Shown piece after piece: positions 31,166 to 39,868 of a stretch of 64,000 bases of DNA. The translations under genes and the position numbers were made by a program. Source of the stretch: Moorella sp. Hama-1 (lineage in GTDB: Bacteria > Bacillota > DSM-521 > Neomoorellales > Neomoorellaceae); contig NZ_AP024620.1 of assembly GCF_023734095.1 (NCBI RefSeq), positions 2,538,501-2,602,500 on the forward strand, in the 5' to 3' direction. The notes under the pieces were generated by a model that did not search any database, was not told the DNA's origin, and saw only the letters and a program-made list of their open reading frames with translations. Positions within the stretch are counted from its first letter, which is position 1, and each line of letters starts with the position of its first letter.

Positions 31166-31577
31166 GGAACTAATAGCCGAAAGGCTGGGTATTATTCAAA
31201 GCGCTATAAGAAGGTTGCAGCTCCTGGCGCGCATGCCACGGAAACAATTCCTGCAAGACGAAGACGCTGTGGATATTGCCGAGAACAGGTTGCGCCGGGC
31301 CCTGGAAGCATTGTTTGACCTGGGCCGCCACCTGGTGGTAAAATCAGGCCTGGGCATCCCCCAGGACTACCGGGCGATAATCGAAAAGCTGAAGGACGGG
31401 GAAATACTACCTTCAGATTTTGCCCGCCAGATTATGGGCATGGCCGGCTACCGCAATCGTCTTGTCCATGAATACAACAAGGTGACACCGGAAGAACTAT
31501 ATGAAATCCTGCAAAACCGTCTGGGTGATTTTACGCTGTTCTGTCAACATATTGTTAATTACCTGGAAAGGCGCTAA
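31155..31577 (+). CDS. hepT: HepT-type HEPN ribonuclease toxin
   Basis: HEPN-domain protein (DUF86), 140 residues. The RNase motif R-x4-6-H is seen as RNRLVHEY near residue 97, including the tyrosine that MntA modifies in known systems. Start TTG at 31155, with GGAGG about 9 nt upstream; the start overlaps mntA by 11 bp, so the two are translated together. The expected action is RNA cleavage when not AMPylated, giving abortive protection or plasmid-type addiction. It is the last intact gene before a tract of broken mobile elements. Confidence 0.87.
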   Translation: MLNEELIAERLGIIQSAIRRLQLLARMPRKQFLQDEDAVDIAENRLRRALEALFDLGRHLVVKSGLGIPQDYRAIIEKLKDGEILPSDFARQIMGMAGYRNRLVHEYNKVTPEELYEILQNRLGDFTLFCQHIVNYLERR

Positions 31578-31837
31578 CCAATCCGGACCTTAAAGGAAGT
31601 CAGCGATAGGAGTGCCTGTTTACCCTTTCCATGATATTTGCGTACATTGATAATCGATTAAACCGTTTTGTAAATTAATGAAAGTTACTCTCCGGGAAAT
31701 TGCCTACCTGTACCCAGGGATATAGAAGGCGTTTACGGTTAACGTTGGGATCTACCCCTTCCCCCAGATAGAAGTATAGAAGTTCCAGGGGATCATCTTC
31801 GATACCGGCGACGCTCCAGCAAGCGACCGGATGAGGC
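31578..31837. other. Spacer between hepT and the IS4 fragment
   Basis: 260 bp without a gene. The right part (from about 31680) is probably the 3' margin of the broken IS element, as it runs directly into the transposase stop. No clear inverted-repeat end could be fixed. Confidence 0.3.
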
Positions 31838-32400
31838 CTAAAAGGCTTCGGCCCAGCGCATGGGGGTCCAGCGGTTTCCTTTTTCCGGCACTATACGCCG
31901 CATGAAGTTCAGTACCCGGTGACTTACTACCAGAGCCAGCATTGCTACCAGTACCAGGGATTCCACAACATCATCCTTGCCGCTGTTGATTACATCTAGC
32001 TGGTAGATACGTTTCAGTTCTTTGAATATCAGTTCTACACTCCACCTTGCTCCATATAAAATTGCTACATCTTCCGCGCTTATTTGCTCTGGAGAAAGGC
32101 TGGTAAGGTACAGGTGATACTCGTTGGTGCCCTGGTCCAGGATCCCGATTAAACGGTAGGTTTCTTTAGCCAGAGAGGCTTTTTCTTTATAAGACCGGCG
32201 CTTGAAGGAGATCTCCACAAGTACGTCCAGCACTTCTCGTTTTAAGTGGGGCAGGACATCCTGCAGGCTCTTTCCCGCCAGGTCTATGGCCTGGCCCCGG
32301 TACTTCCGCAGTACGGAGACGATGGTGGGATTGGCTGTTTGCTTAAGGCGGCTAACGAAGTGACCACCATTCCTGGTGATGTGGTACATAAAGTAGCCCA
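31838..32400 (-). mobile_element. Truncated IS4-family transposase (C-terminal part)
   Basis: C-terminal 183 residues of a DDE transposase. HFVSRLKQTANPTIV and the ISAEDVAILYGARWSVELIFKELKR block carry the last catalytic glutamate of the Y-(2)R-(3)E-(6)K signature seen in IS4 elements. The N-terminal half, with the two catalytic aspartates, is missing: at about 32400 the sequence passes abruptly into a group II intron protein gene read in the same direction. The element cannot be active. Confidence 0.8.
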
Positions 32401-33062
32401 GTTAAAATAAAAGTTTGGGCCATAAGAATGTCGTGGGTTACTCGGTCGAAGAATTTCTCGAGGTCCATGTCTACTGGCCCACTGGTATCCTTCTTCCATG
32501 TATTGACGCGCCTTCCTTACCGCATCAAGGGCTCTACTTCCGTGTCGAAACCCAAAACTTGCCTCTGAAAATTCCGATTCGAAGATGAGCGTCAGTACTT
32601 TAGAGCTTGCTGGATCAGGCGGTCCATTACGGTGGGAATCACTAGCATCCGCTTGCCTCCTCTAGGCTTCGGAATTTCGACCAGGCGTATGGGCTGCATC
32701 TGGTAGGTCCCTGCAAGCAATTTTTCCCGGATACGCGATCATTCGGCCTGGACCTGGTGCCGCAACCGTTCGATTTAGATGCCGTCCACACCGGGCGCGC
32801 CTCCGTTTCGCTCTACTCGTTTCAGGGCAGCCAGCATGTTCTCCCTGGCCACCACCTGCTTCATCAGGCCGCTACTTCGGCCTCCCGGGGTGATGTTCCG
32901 CTTTATGCCGGAGAAGGGCTCGGCCCTCCCGTGGGCCCACGTGGCTTCATCACTTTCTCCCGCGGGTAGGCCCTTTTCGGGGTTTGTTACTGTCTCTGTC
33001 CTTCTCGCGAACACATCGGTTTCACCTCTGACTTGATGTTCGGGCCTTCCCCTGCGGTTCAT
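32400..33062 (-). pseudogene. Broken group II intron reverse transcriptase/maturase
   Basis: N-terminal part of an LtrA-like protein. The first frame, from 33062, ends in MKQVVARENMLAALKRVERN, then GGAPGVDGI, and meets a stop (TAG) at about 32774. The same frame then goes on with IERLRHQVQAE, a TGA, then LLAGTYQMQPIRLVEIPKPR and GGKRMLVIPTVMDRLIQQAL. After further stops and frame changes, DMDLEKFFDRVTHDILMA follows in another phase. That last block is reverse transcriptase motif 3 with its first catalytic aspartate; the YADD motif and everything after are lost. Clearly inactive. Confidence 0.85.
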
Positions 33063-33423
33063 GACCCCCAGGGTATTATACCCACTACTAACTCCTGCCG
33101 TTTCAGCCGGACCTTTTGGTCTGGGTTACCAGCTTTGCCTGGCTTACCCGGCATGTCTCCCCGGGTAAGAACGCTGACCTTCGCCCCACGCCCGCCCCAT
33201 TTATTCCACCGTTCCTTGGCAGTCTGGGATTTCGTTGTATTTAGCCAGTTCATCTGGGCGGTTTAGCCTCGTATGCGGTTTTTGTTCATTGGGCCGTGGC
33301 CTTGCTTCCGGCTTCCTTCGGATTCCACCTCACAATGGACACCCTTGCCTTTGACTAGCAGACTTGTGCTGCCTCGCCTGCAGTGGTCTTTCACTACCTA
33401 GTCAATGCCCATTCCGGGCGCAC
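32400..33423 (-). mobile_element. 5' half of a group II intron, probably bacterial class C
   Basis: The minus strand begins at 33423 with GTGCGCCCG, the usual 5' end of a group II intron. About 360 nt of structured RNA-like sequence follow, then the maturase gene start. The intron stops inside the reverse transcriptase gene at about 32400, where it is joined to the IS4 fragment; domains V and VI and the 3' end are gone. The 5' boundary lies 9 nt after the terminator hairpin at 33433-33459, exactly the target type of class C introns. Confidence 0.82.
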
Positions 33424-33432
33424 TAAAAGTTT

Positions 33433-33459
33433 GCGTTGCCCTCATTAGGAGGGCAACGC
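33433..33459 (-). terminator. Terminator of the alpha-xylosidase gene and intron target
   Basis: Perfect 11-bp stem GCGTTGCCCTC / GAGGGCAACGC with a 5-nt loop, 13 bp beyond the GH31 stop on the minus strand. The expected T tract is reduced to AAACTTTTA, after which the group II intron begins. Confidence 0.85.
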
Positions 33460-33472
33460 TGTAAAGGTATTG

Positions 33473-34697
33473 TTAGTTACGTGTTATTAAATCAATTCTT
33501 ATTTTGACTAAACCGCTGACTATAACTTTAACCGTCAAAATTGAATCTTGATACGTCCAAACATCGGGGGACAGGACTTTGCCATTATAAGTTATATCAG
33601 TGGGGTTGGGGCAATGGTGGATCCGTAAAACTAAATTCCTGCTAATGTCCGGTATTTCCACATCTATTTGCGAATCAGTTTTTGTGGCCACTATTTCAAT
33701 TACGCCATGTTCTGCTTCCTGTAAGGTAAATTCCGCCCTATCTTCAACATAAACATCTAAAATTAACGGATCACTTACTCCGTCTTCGATATGCTGAACG
33801 ACTTTAGTTGTAGGTATGATTGAATTGAGCCTAATAAATAGAGGAATCTTATCCATAGGAGCGTTGTATTTAATTATTTGATTGCCGTCATATATCTCGT
33901 CCGACCAGAAATCTACCCATTTGCCGGCTGGGAGGTAGACAGTTCTTTCCTCACATTCATCGGTTACTGGGGCAACCAGTATTTCCTTTCCTAAAAGGTA
34001 TTCAGTATCAAATTCCCGGGCCAGGATATCTTCTTGATAATGAAGAACCAGGGGACGCATAACAGGCAGCCCCGTCTTGGCGGCAACCCAGGCGTAAGAA
34101 TATAAATAAGGAATCAGACGATAGCGCAATTCATCATACTTTTTGAATATCTGCAGGACCTTTTCCCCGAATACCCACGGTTCCCTTGGGGTAGTACCAT
34201 GGCACCGGGAAAAAGAGCTTAACAGGCCGAATTGCGCCCAGCGAATATATAATTCCGGGGAGGGAGTGCCTTTAAAACCGCCGATGTCATTACTCCAGAA
34301 AGGAACCCCTGACAAGGCATAATTGAGACCGCCCCAAATGGTGCAAACGAAGGACGGAAAATTACAAAGCATATCGCCGCTCCAGGAAACAGGCCAATTT
34401 TGTATTCCAGCCCAACCAGACCGTTGCCAAACTAGCCCCTGGACACCGCATTCCGCAAAGGCTTCATAAAAAAGGCTGTTATAAAGCAACGGGTATTTAT
34501 TGTGGATATAACGGCCACTGCCTTCGTAAAAACAGGCGTCTTCAGGGATGGCTTCGCCAAAATCAGTTTTAAAAGCCCTTACCCCCATAGCAATCAATTC
34601 TTTTAGCCTCTTTTTATACCAGGCTCTAGCCTCAGGGTTGGAAAAGTCAACTATTCCGCAAGGGTTGGGTTTATCCCCGGGAATGGTAGGGATAAAG
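33473..34697 (-). pseudogene. 3' fragment of the GH31 alpha-xylosidase gene
   Basis: C-terminal part of a YicI-like alpha-xylosidase separated from its 5' part by the composite transposon. Homology starts at the IS end with FIPTIPGDKPNPCGIVDF, covers the barrel with the nucleophile aspartate (KTDFGEAIPE) and the acid/base region (WSGDMLCN), then runs on uniquely from NDIGGFKG to the C-terminal beta domains. The open frame can begin at a GTG in the IS terminal repeat (34711), giving 412 residues, but it lacks the N-terminal domain. The first 135 codons (34293-34697) are repeated exactly in the other fragment. Confidence 0.9.
34293..34697. repeat. 405-bp direct repeat, left copy (target duplication)
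   Basis: 405 bp of GH31 coding sequence, identical base for base, as far as I could compare by eye, to 44569-44973. It abuts the left end of the composite transposon. Two bases at each end (CT and AG) are also shared with the IS flanks, so the true duplication may be 401-405 bp. Confidence 0.92.
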
Positions 34698-36584
34698 CCC
34701 ACATTCCGCACCTCTGGATATAGTTACCAACTTTTTTGGGGGGCCTTAAAAAATATTCCTACCCACCACCGCTAGGTGGGAAAAGGTAGATTTCCTTACC
34801 GAACCCCGCGAGTTCAAGGGCTCTAATCACCTCCGAACCGTGGTAATTGATTAACGCCCTGTCCGGACCTTGTTTAACTACCAGGAGATAATCAAACATC
34901 TCCAGGAGTGCCCGGGCCGTAGGGTTAGTACTTTTCCTCTTGCCCGGCAGGATTAAAGGAGCCTCTTGTTGCTCCAGATTTTTTCTAACCCGATACTCCA
35001 GGTAAGCTGCCACCAGAAGGGCTAACTGAAAGACGAAGGACATGGCTTCTACCCGGTCCTTGTTTTTGAGAAAGATAGGCCCCAGGAGGACCGGCTGTTT
35101 AAGAAAACGGAACTGCCTCTCGACAGCGTTCTGTTCCTTATACTCCTTGAGCACTTCCCCGTCGGGGTAGGCTGCGGTATCCATGAGATTGGTAATAAGG
35201 ACGAAGGTGGAAGCCAGGTCCTTCTCCTGGGCCATTGCTTCCGGATCTTCATCTACCTGGATGTAGGCATGGTAAACAACTGTGTTCTGGGGCTGCTCTT
35301 CTTTCTTGGGCCGCCCCCGTTTGGCATAGCTGCTCTCTATCTCTTCAGTAACTGTACCCTTGAAGATGAAAGGTTGGTGGCGGTATTCCTGGCAGAAGAG
35401 CTCTATGGCTTTCCTGGCATCGGCATCACAGGCGAAGGGACGCCGGGAGAGTTCCCGGGCGGCCTTTGCTAAAGTTTCCTTTTGCTTGGCCCACTTTTTT
35501 AAGAGGCTCTTCTCTTTGCGTTTATCCAAGGTCGTGGAGTGAACTACGATTAACCGGAAGTCCTTGCCGTCTATTTCCCGGACAAAGCTCTGGCTTTTAT
35601 ACCTGGCGGCGTCTTCCTTCTGGCTTAAATTCCCGATCTCCTGCCAGGCGCCGGTGTGAAAGGCCTCGGCTTTGATCTCCTTGTTAAGGCCAAAGTTCTC
35701 CGGTAACAGGGAGATGAATTGGAGGGCTGGTTTGTTTTCTTCCTCCTGGACCAGCAGCGCCAGGTTATCCTTGGTTACCAGGGCGCAGTCCGCCACAAAG
35801 ATGATCTCTTTAAGCTTTGCCGGGCTGAAGTTTTGCACCAATTCCTCAATAACCTGAGGATACCAGGACTTATCACTCGTATTGCCGTCCAGGCTCTGAC
35901 CTAAAATGGGTAACCCGTCCTTGTTTACGGTTAAACCGATGAGAAACTGCTTGAGGTCGGGGCGATGATCTTTGCTAAAACCGAAGGTGATATCTAAATC
36001 TCCTTCACCCTCATAGGCTCCCTGCACGGAAATGGAGGTAGTATCGACGTGGATGCCTTCGATAGGCACGTTGTGAGTTGCGGCGGCAGTTAAGGCAATG
36101 CTGGAGAACAACTTCTTTAACTGGCCGCTGGCGAAGAGTTTATCCAGGGCCCGACCCAAGGCGTCGTCGTTAAAATCTTCAGCCCGGATCTGTTGCTCAG
36201 TTCCAAACAAGACCTCCAGGTCCTGGTTCTCAAAAAAGCGCTCGACATGATAAAGGGCCTCCCGGTCTACTAGGAGATTAATGATCAGCGCCTTAACCCG
36301 AGTGCCCGGGGAAAGATGGCACTGGACCGGGTCCCATTCGACTACGGCATCAATGATTTCTGTTATCTTTAGGACGTCACATAGCCTGGCGATCAGGGCT
36401 GCGGGACCGGCCCGGAAGAAGCGCATATTATCGATGGCTACGGGCATTGAACATTCCTCCAGAATTCTCTTGGAGAAATGATTCGACATGGAATTAGTAA
36501 TTCCTGGTTAGAAGATTCTCTCTACTTTATTTTCTTCTGCACCTAAAAATCATTTTTAGTTGCTCACAGGGTGCGGAATGTGAG
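34698..36584 (-). mobile_element. IS1634-like insertion sequence, copy 1
   Basis: 1,887 bp with imperfect 15-bp terminal inverted repeats (one mismatch; 17 bp if AG and CT are counted). It contains one transposase gene on the minus strand. Its inner end has cut into an older IS4-type transposase gene; its outer end abuts the GH31 repeat. It has the same length as copy 2 and encodes the same transposase. Confidence 0.9.
34759..36447 (-). CDS. IS1634-family transposase, copy 1
   Basis: DDE transposase of the IS4/IS1634 group that should cut and join the IS ends. ATG at 36447 is preferred (GGAGG 8 nt upstream) giving 562 residues; an ATG at 36489 in the same frame lacks such a site. Catalytic positions visible: D in HVDTTSISVQG, D in FVADCALVTKDN and E in AVERQFRFLKQPVLLGPIF. 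The N-terminus has the DUF4277-like helical part (RLCDVLKITEIIDAVVEWDP). Intact, so the element may be active. Its protein is identical to copy 2. Confidence 0.92.
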   Translation of the reverse strand: MPVAIDNMRFFRAGPAALIARLCDVLKITEIIDAVVEWDPVQCHLSPGTRVKALIINLLVDREALYHVERFFENQDLEVLFGTEQQIRAEDFNDDALGRALDKLFASGQLKKLFSSIALTAAATHNVPIEGIHVDTTSISVQGAYEGEGDLDITFGFSKDHRPDLKQFLIGLTVNKDGLPILGQSLDGNTSDKSWYPQVIEELVQNFSPAKLKEIIFVADCALVTKDNLALLVQEEENKPALQFISLLPENFGLNKEIKAEAFHTGAWQEIGNLSQKEDAARYKSQSFVREIDGKDFRLIVVHSTTLDKRKEKSLLKKWAKQKETLAKAARELSRRPFACDADARKAIELFCQEYRHQPFIFKGTVTEEIESSYAKRGRPKKEEQPQNTVVYHAYIQVDEDPEAMAQEKDLASTFVLITNLMDTAAYPDGEVLKEYKEQNAVERQFRFLKQPVLLGPIFLKNKDRVEAMSFVFQLALLVAAYLEYRVRKNLEQQEAPLILPGKRKSTNPTARALLEMFDYLLVVKQGPDRALINYHGSEVIRALELAGFGKEIYLFPPSGGG

Positions 36585-36586
36585 CT

Positions 36587-36887
36587 TGATCCACATTAAA
36601 GGAGAATTCTATCTGCCAGCGGTTACGGTAAATCTCGCTTAATTCTTCCGCCGTTAGTTTAAAATCATTGGTGATAATCTTTACCGGTTGACCCCAGGTG
36701 TCTTCAGTTGTTATCAGCCGCAGGGGATGTTTCATTTTGGTAAGGCCGTCTCTTGATAGGTTGATATTTTCTTTATGAAAAGCTAGTGGCTGGAATTAAA
36801 AATAACGAGCTTGGAGACTAGAATAAAGATTGATCGAAACAAAAAAGATGTTGGCAGTGTTTTCACACCAACATCCTTTATTTTGTT
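36587..36887 (-). mobile_element. Remnant of an IS4-type transposase gene and spacer
   Basis: On the minus strand 36587-36780 encodes a fragment of a DDE transposase: LTKMKHPLRLITTEDTWGQP, then KIITNDFKLTAEELSEIYRN and RWQIEFSF, the usual YRxRWxIE box with the last catalytic glutamate. A frame error follows (FNVDQ instead of FKWIKQ) and the IS1634-like end then cuts it off. It differs in sequence from the IS4 fragment at 31838. The rest of the span up to 36887 is non-coding and holds the SLH gene terminator. Confidence 0.7.
36836..36875 (-). terminator. Intrinsic terminator of the SLH gene
   Basis: Minus-strand stem GATGTTGG / CCAACATC with an inner GTG/CAC pair, followed by TTTTTTGTTTC, 12 bp after the stop of the SLH protein gene. 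Confidence 0.85.
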
Positions 36888-38471
36888 CTATCTATCCAGA
36901 GTTTGGATCGCATTATAAAATCCCTTTAACATTACCATGGCCTGGGCCCGGGTAGCATCGTCACGGGGGTGCAAGTTGCCATCTGGTAGAGTCAAATTGA
37001 TCCCTGCGTCCTGGCAGGAAGCAAAGGCACCCTTGGCCCAATCGGAAATAACTGCATAGTCTCTGAAGCCCTCATGGCTGCCACCATTACCCGTACCATG
37101 GTAGCCCGCAGCCTTTAGAGCCCGGGCCAGCATAACGACCATTTCCTCCCTGCTGATATTATCTCGCGGAGCAAAGATATTTTTTTCCTTACCCGAAACC
37201 AGTCCAGCCCGGTAAGCGGCTTCAACGGCACCATAAAACCAGTCGCCTGAGTTCACGTCTTTAAAGGTAGGCGTAGTCGGAGTTATTTCTTTTTTGTTAA
37301 GAGATCGTAATAATAAAGCGGTAAATTGGGCCCTGCTAAGGGGTTCATCAGGCATAAATAGACTGGTAGTAACCCCTATTGCTATCTGCCTGGCGGCCAT
37401 GGCTTCAATATCCGCTTTAGCCCAGTGTTTTTGAATGTCTTCAAAGGTCTTTTGATAATCGATGACGGCATATATACCTTCATTTTCAAGATGTAATTCA
37501 ATAATGCCAGCAGTAGCATTAACACCCTTTATATATATCCATCTTTTTCTCGTTTCGTCATATCGGAAAGCACCTAAGCGCGCAGGATCGCTGTCTTTAC
37601 CGAGATCAAATGACAGGGCCATCCGAACGCGCTGGCTAAAATCTGCCGGTGACGAAGCCCCGTTAACTGCCAGCCGATAAGCCTTGACAGCATATATTCT
37701 GCTGGCAAAATGGAGGGTCAAGTTCGCGTCAAGGTTAGGGAGGTCCTTGCTCTCCATTTCTTTGTAGATAATAGCTACTCTAGCAGTTCCGTCACTAAAA
37801 TCAAAATCTTTTGCAGGCATTAAAAAAGAAATACCATCACCTTGAATTTTTAAATTCAAGTTCCTGGCAATAAGGTCTTTGGCAACACTTACAGGCAAAT
37901 TTACTTGGATTTCCTTTTTAGCGACCCCTTCAGGTATTTTTAAGAGTAAATTGTTATAGGGCCTGGCGTTTTCTAGGTCTTGCGCCTGTTCCGTTAACCC
38001 GAGCTTATCTAGATGTTCTTCCAGCTTTTTAGCGTCATCCATCACTCTTCCTAGGTGGTAGGGAATAGCGTTTTCAGCTATATCTACCACAGCCTTGCTG
38101 CCTGTAAACCAAACCTTTAGAAGAGAATTCGGAAGTAAAGGCATTTCTTGAACGATTAGTGACACCGCTTTTTTTACCTCGTCCAGGGTGGCACTTTCAA
38201 TATCGACTTTGTCAATTTCCTCAAGTGTATCTATCTCGCTAATTAAAAGGCTAATTGCCGTACCCGGATCCATCGCACCTTTATCAAGTTGATAACTGAT
38301 ATTCCTGACCTCCGCCGCTACCTCATTATTAATTTTCTCAGGTTCATTTTCTTCATTGTCGTTAGCTAAGGCATTTCCTGAAAAGGCAAAGCTGCCGGCA
38401 AGCATAGTCAAGATGAGGAGCATTAGTAATCTCTTGCTTAGAGGTCCGCGTCTAATTAACTTTCTTTCCAA
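36888..38471 (-). CDS. Secreted SLH-domain (S-layer homology) protein
   Basis: 527 residues from a TTG at 38471 chosen because GGGGAGG lies 7 nt before it and a signal peptide then starts at the N-terminus (KRLLMLLILTMLAGSFAFSG). The middle part, about 60-330, has helical and beta segments of unknown fold. Three SLH repeats close the protein (about 345-520), starting EDIQKHWAKADIEAMAARQI, FKDVNSGDWFYGAVEAAYRA and FRDYAVISDWAKGAFASCQD. Such repeats anchor proteins to secondary cell-wall polymers. It is the last gene of the passenger module and shares direction with the TolC-like and stalk-domain genes, 187 bp after the former. Confidence 0.87.
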   Translation of the reverse strand: MERKLIRRGPLSKRLLMLLILTMLAGSFAFSGNALANDNEENEPEKINNEVAAEVRNISYQLDKGAMDPGTAISLLISEIDTLEEIDKVDIESATLDEVKKAVSLIVQEMPLLPNSLLKVWFTGSKAVVDIAENAIPYHLGRVMDDAKKLEEHLDKLGLTEQAQDLENARPYNNLLLKIPEGVAKKEIQVNLPVSVAKDLIARNLNLKIQGDGISFLMPAKDFDFSDGTARVAIIYKEMESKDLPNLDANLTLHFASRIYAVKAYRLAVNGASSPADFSQRVRMALSFDLGKDSDPARLGAFRYDETRKRWIYIKGVNATAGIIELHLENEGIYAVIDYQKTFEDIQKHWAKADIEAMAARQIAIGVTTSLFMPDEPLSRAQFTALLLRSLNKKEITPTTPTFKDVNSGDWFYGAVEAAYRAGLVSGKEKNIFAPRDNISREEMVVMLARALKAAGYHGTGNGGSHEGFRDYAVISDWAKGAFASCQDAGINLTLPDGNLHPRDDATRAQAMVMLKGFYNAIQTLDR

Positions 38472-38600
38472 TCCACACCCTCCCCAAGTAGCCGGTAACC
38501 AGCTACATTTTTTATCGATTATTCCACATAGAACCAGATAGGCTTCCCCCATTACTATTTTAAACCTACATTTTTATCATAAGGGGGTAAAGAGGAGCTG

Positions 38601-38638
38601 AAAATAAAAACTAGCAGGCAGGTAAGCCGTACTAGTTT
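38601..38638 (-). terminator. Intrinsic terminator of the TolC-like gene
   Basis: Minus-strand stem AAACTAG / CTAGTTT with an inner GGC/GCC pair, then TTTTATTTT; 21 bp beyond the stop. SLH gene transcription therefore needs its own promoter or read-through. Confidence 0.65.
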
Positions 38639-38658
38639 ATAACCTCTATTGATATCTA

Positions 38659-39786
38659 TTAATTGCCGCTAGCCGTCTGCATAGCCCAGGGTTTTTCGAA
38701 TGCTAGCTTTAAATAAGCATGGTTACGAATTAACTCGTCAACAGCTTCCTGAGCCTGGGCGACGTTAACTTCTGCTTCAAAAACTTTAGTTTGAGTGCTC
38801 ATGCCGGCAGCATATTTCGCTTTTTCAACGCGCAGCGCTTCTTCGACCATGCGCAATGCTTCTAAGGCCGTACCATAGCTTTCCTCCAAACTTTTCGTTT
38901 GGTAATACAGAGCGCGTGTCGCTTTTTCCATCGCTGTTTTAGCACTGGCATAATCATATTCGGCCGCTTCTACTTCAGCTTGCCGCGATTTGTAAGGTAT
39001 CACATTACCCTGGCCATCATAAATGATGTCAGATGCCCACTTTTTGATATCGATTTGCTGCTTTGCTGCCCATACTGCAGGTGATTCAGTGAGAACCCTA
39101 TCAACTTCTGCGTCCAGGCTATTAATGTTCAGTGGCTGATAATCTGGAGTGTCAACTAACAACGGTCGCTCATCTGGGAGGAGGTCAACCATGTTGTTAA
39201 AAGTATTGTAGGCGTCATTTAAGTTCTGTCGTGCAGCTTCGTAGTTCTTTTTTGCTTGTTCCCACTGCGCCTCAGCCATAACTATCTCTGCAGGGGACAA
39301 AGTACCAGCTCTCTGCCCGGCACGGGCTTCCTGCAATTTTTTTATGGCCTGCTGCATTAACTTTTCTTGAAGGGATAGCTTTTCCTGCGCCACCTGAACA
39401 TCCCAGTAGCTCTTGCAGACTTTTAGCACCAATGTGTCCCGGGTTGCTTCCAGATTTTTTTTGCTCATGCGCCAAGCTAAATCTGAAGATAAAAGATTTA
39501 CCCAGGTAGCCTGCACTTTCGTTGCTGTAACTGGGTCAGGAGCTGCCCATCCCTGCGGCGGGATGCTTTTTACATTATCGGCTACATTATCGCGAAGGGC
39601 CTCTGTACTGCGTACTTCCACTTCAGCCTTTTTAACGCCTTGGTCGTGTTGCAGCGCCATTTCGACTGCTTCCTGAAGTGTTATCTTTTGAACCTTTCCA
39701 TCTGCAGCCGTTGCGGCAGCAGGGAAGACCATGCTATAGCTCAGGAAAAGCGCCAAAAGCAACAAATTCAGTTTTCGCATCTGCAC
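38659..39786 (-). CDS. TolC-like outer membrane efflux family protein
   Basis: 375 residues from GTG at 39786 (GGAG 10 nt upstream); the frame upstream has no ribosome site. A clear signal peptide (MRKLNLLLLALFLSYSMVFP) is followed by long alpha-helical, Gln/Glu/Ala-rich coiled-coil stretches such as QAIKKLQEARAGQRAGTLSP and KYAAGMSTQTKVFEAEVNVA, the latter being the typical second-half TolC repeat motif. In diderm bacteria these proteins form trimeric export channels. Their role in a bacterium of Gram-positive descent is unclear; they may work with the S-layer. It follows the large secreted protein gene in the same direction. Confidence 0.8.
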   Translation of the reverse strand: MQMRKLNLLLLALFLSYSMVFPAAATAADGKVQKITLQEAVEMALQHDQGVKKAEVEVRSTEALRDNVADNVKSIPPQGWAAPDPVTATKVQATWVNLLSSDLAWRMSKKNLEATRDTLVLKVCKSYWDVQVAQEKLSLQEKLMQQAIKKLQEARAGQRAGTLSPAEIVMAEAQWEQAKKNYEAARQNLNDAYNTFNNMVDLLPDERPLLVDTPDYQPLNINSLDAEVDRVLTESPAVWAAKQQIDIKKWASDIIYDGQGNVIPYKSRQAEVEAAEYDYASAKTAMEKATRALYYQTKSLEESYGTALEALRMVEEALRVEKAKYAAGMSTQTKVFEAEVNVAQAQEAVDELIRNHAYLKLAFEKPWAMQTASGN

Positions 39787-39868
39787 GGTACATTCACTCC
39801 TAAATTTGGAACCCGGACCAAATGATCCGGGTTCCCCATTTACTATTCTCAATTACTCACATCGCAAT

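Noticed and set aside
32760-32780. Selenocysteine or recoded stops in the intron maturase
   Set aside because: Several different stops (TAG, TGA) and frame changes occur together with truncation, so decay is the simpler reading.
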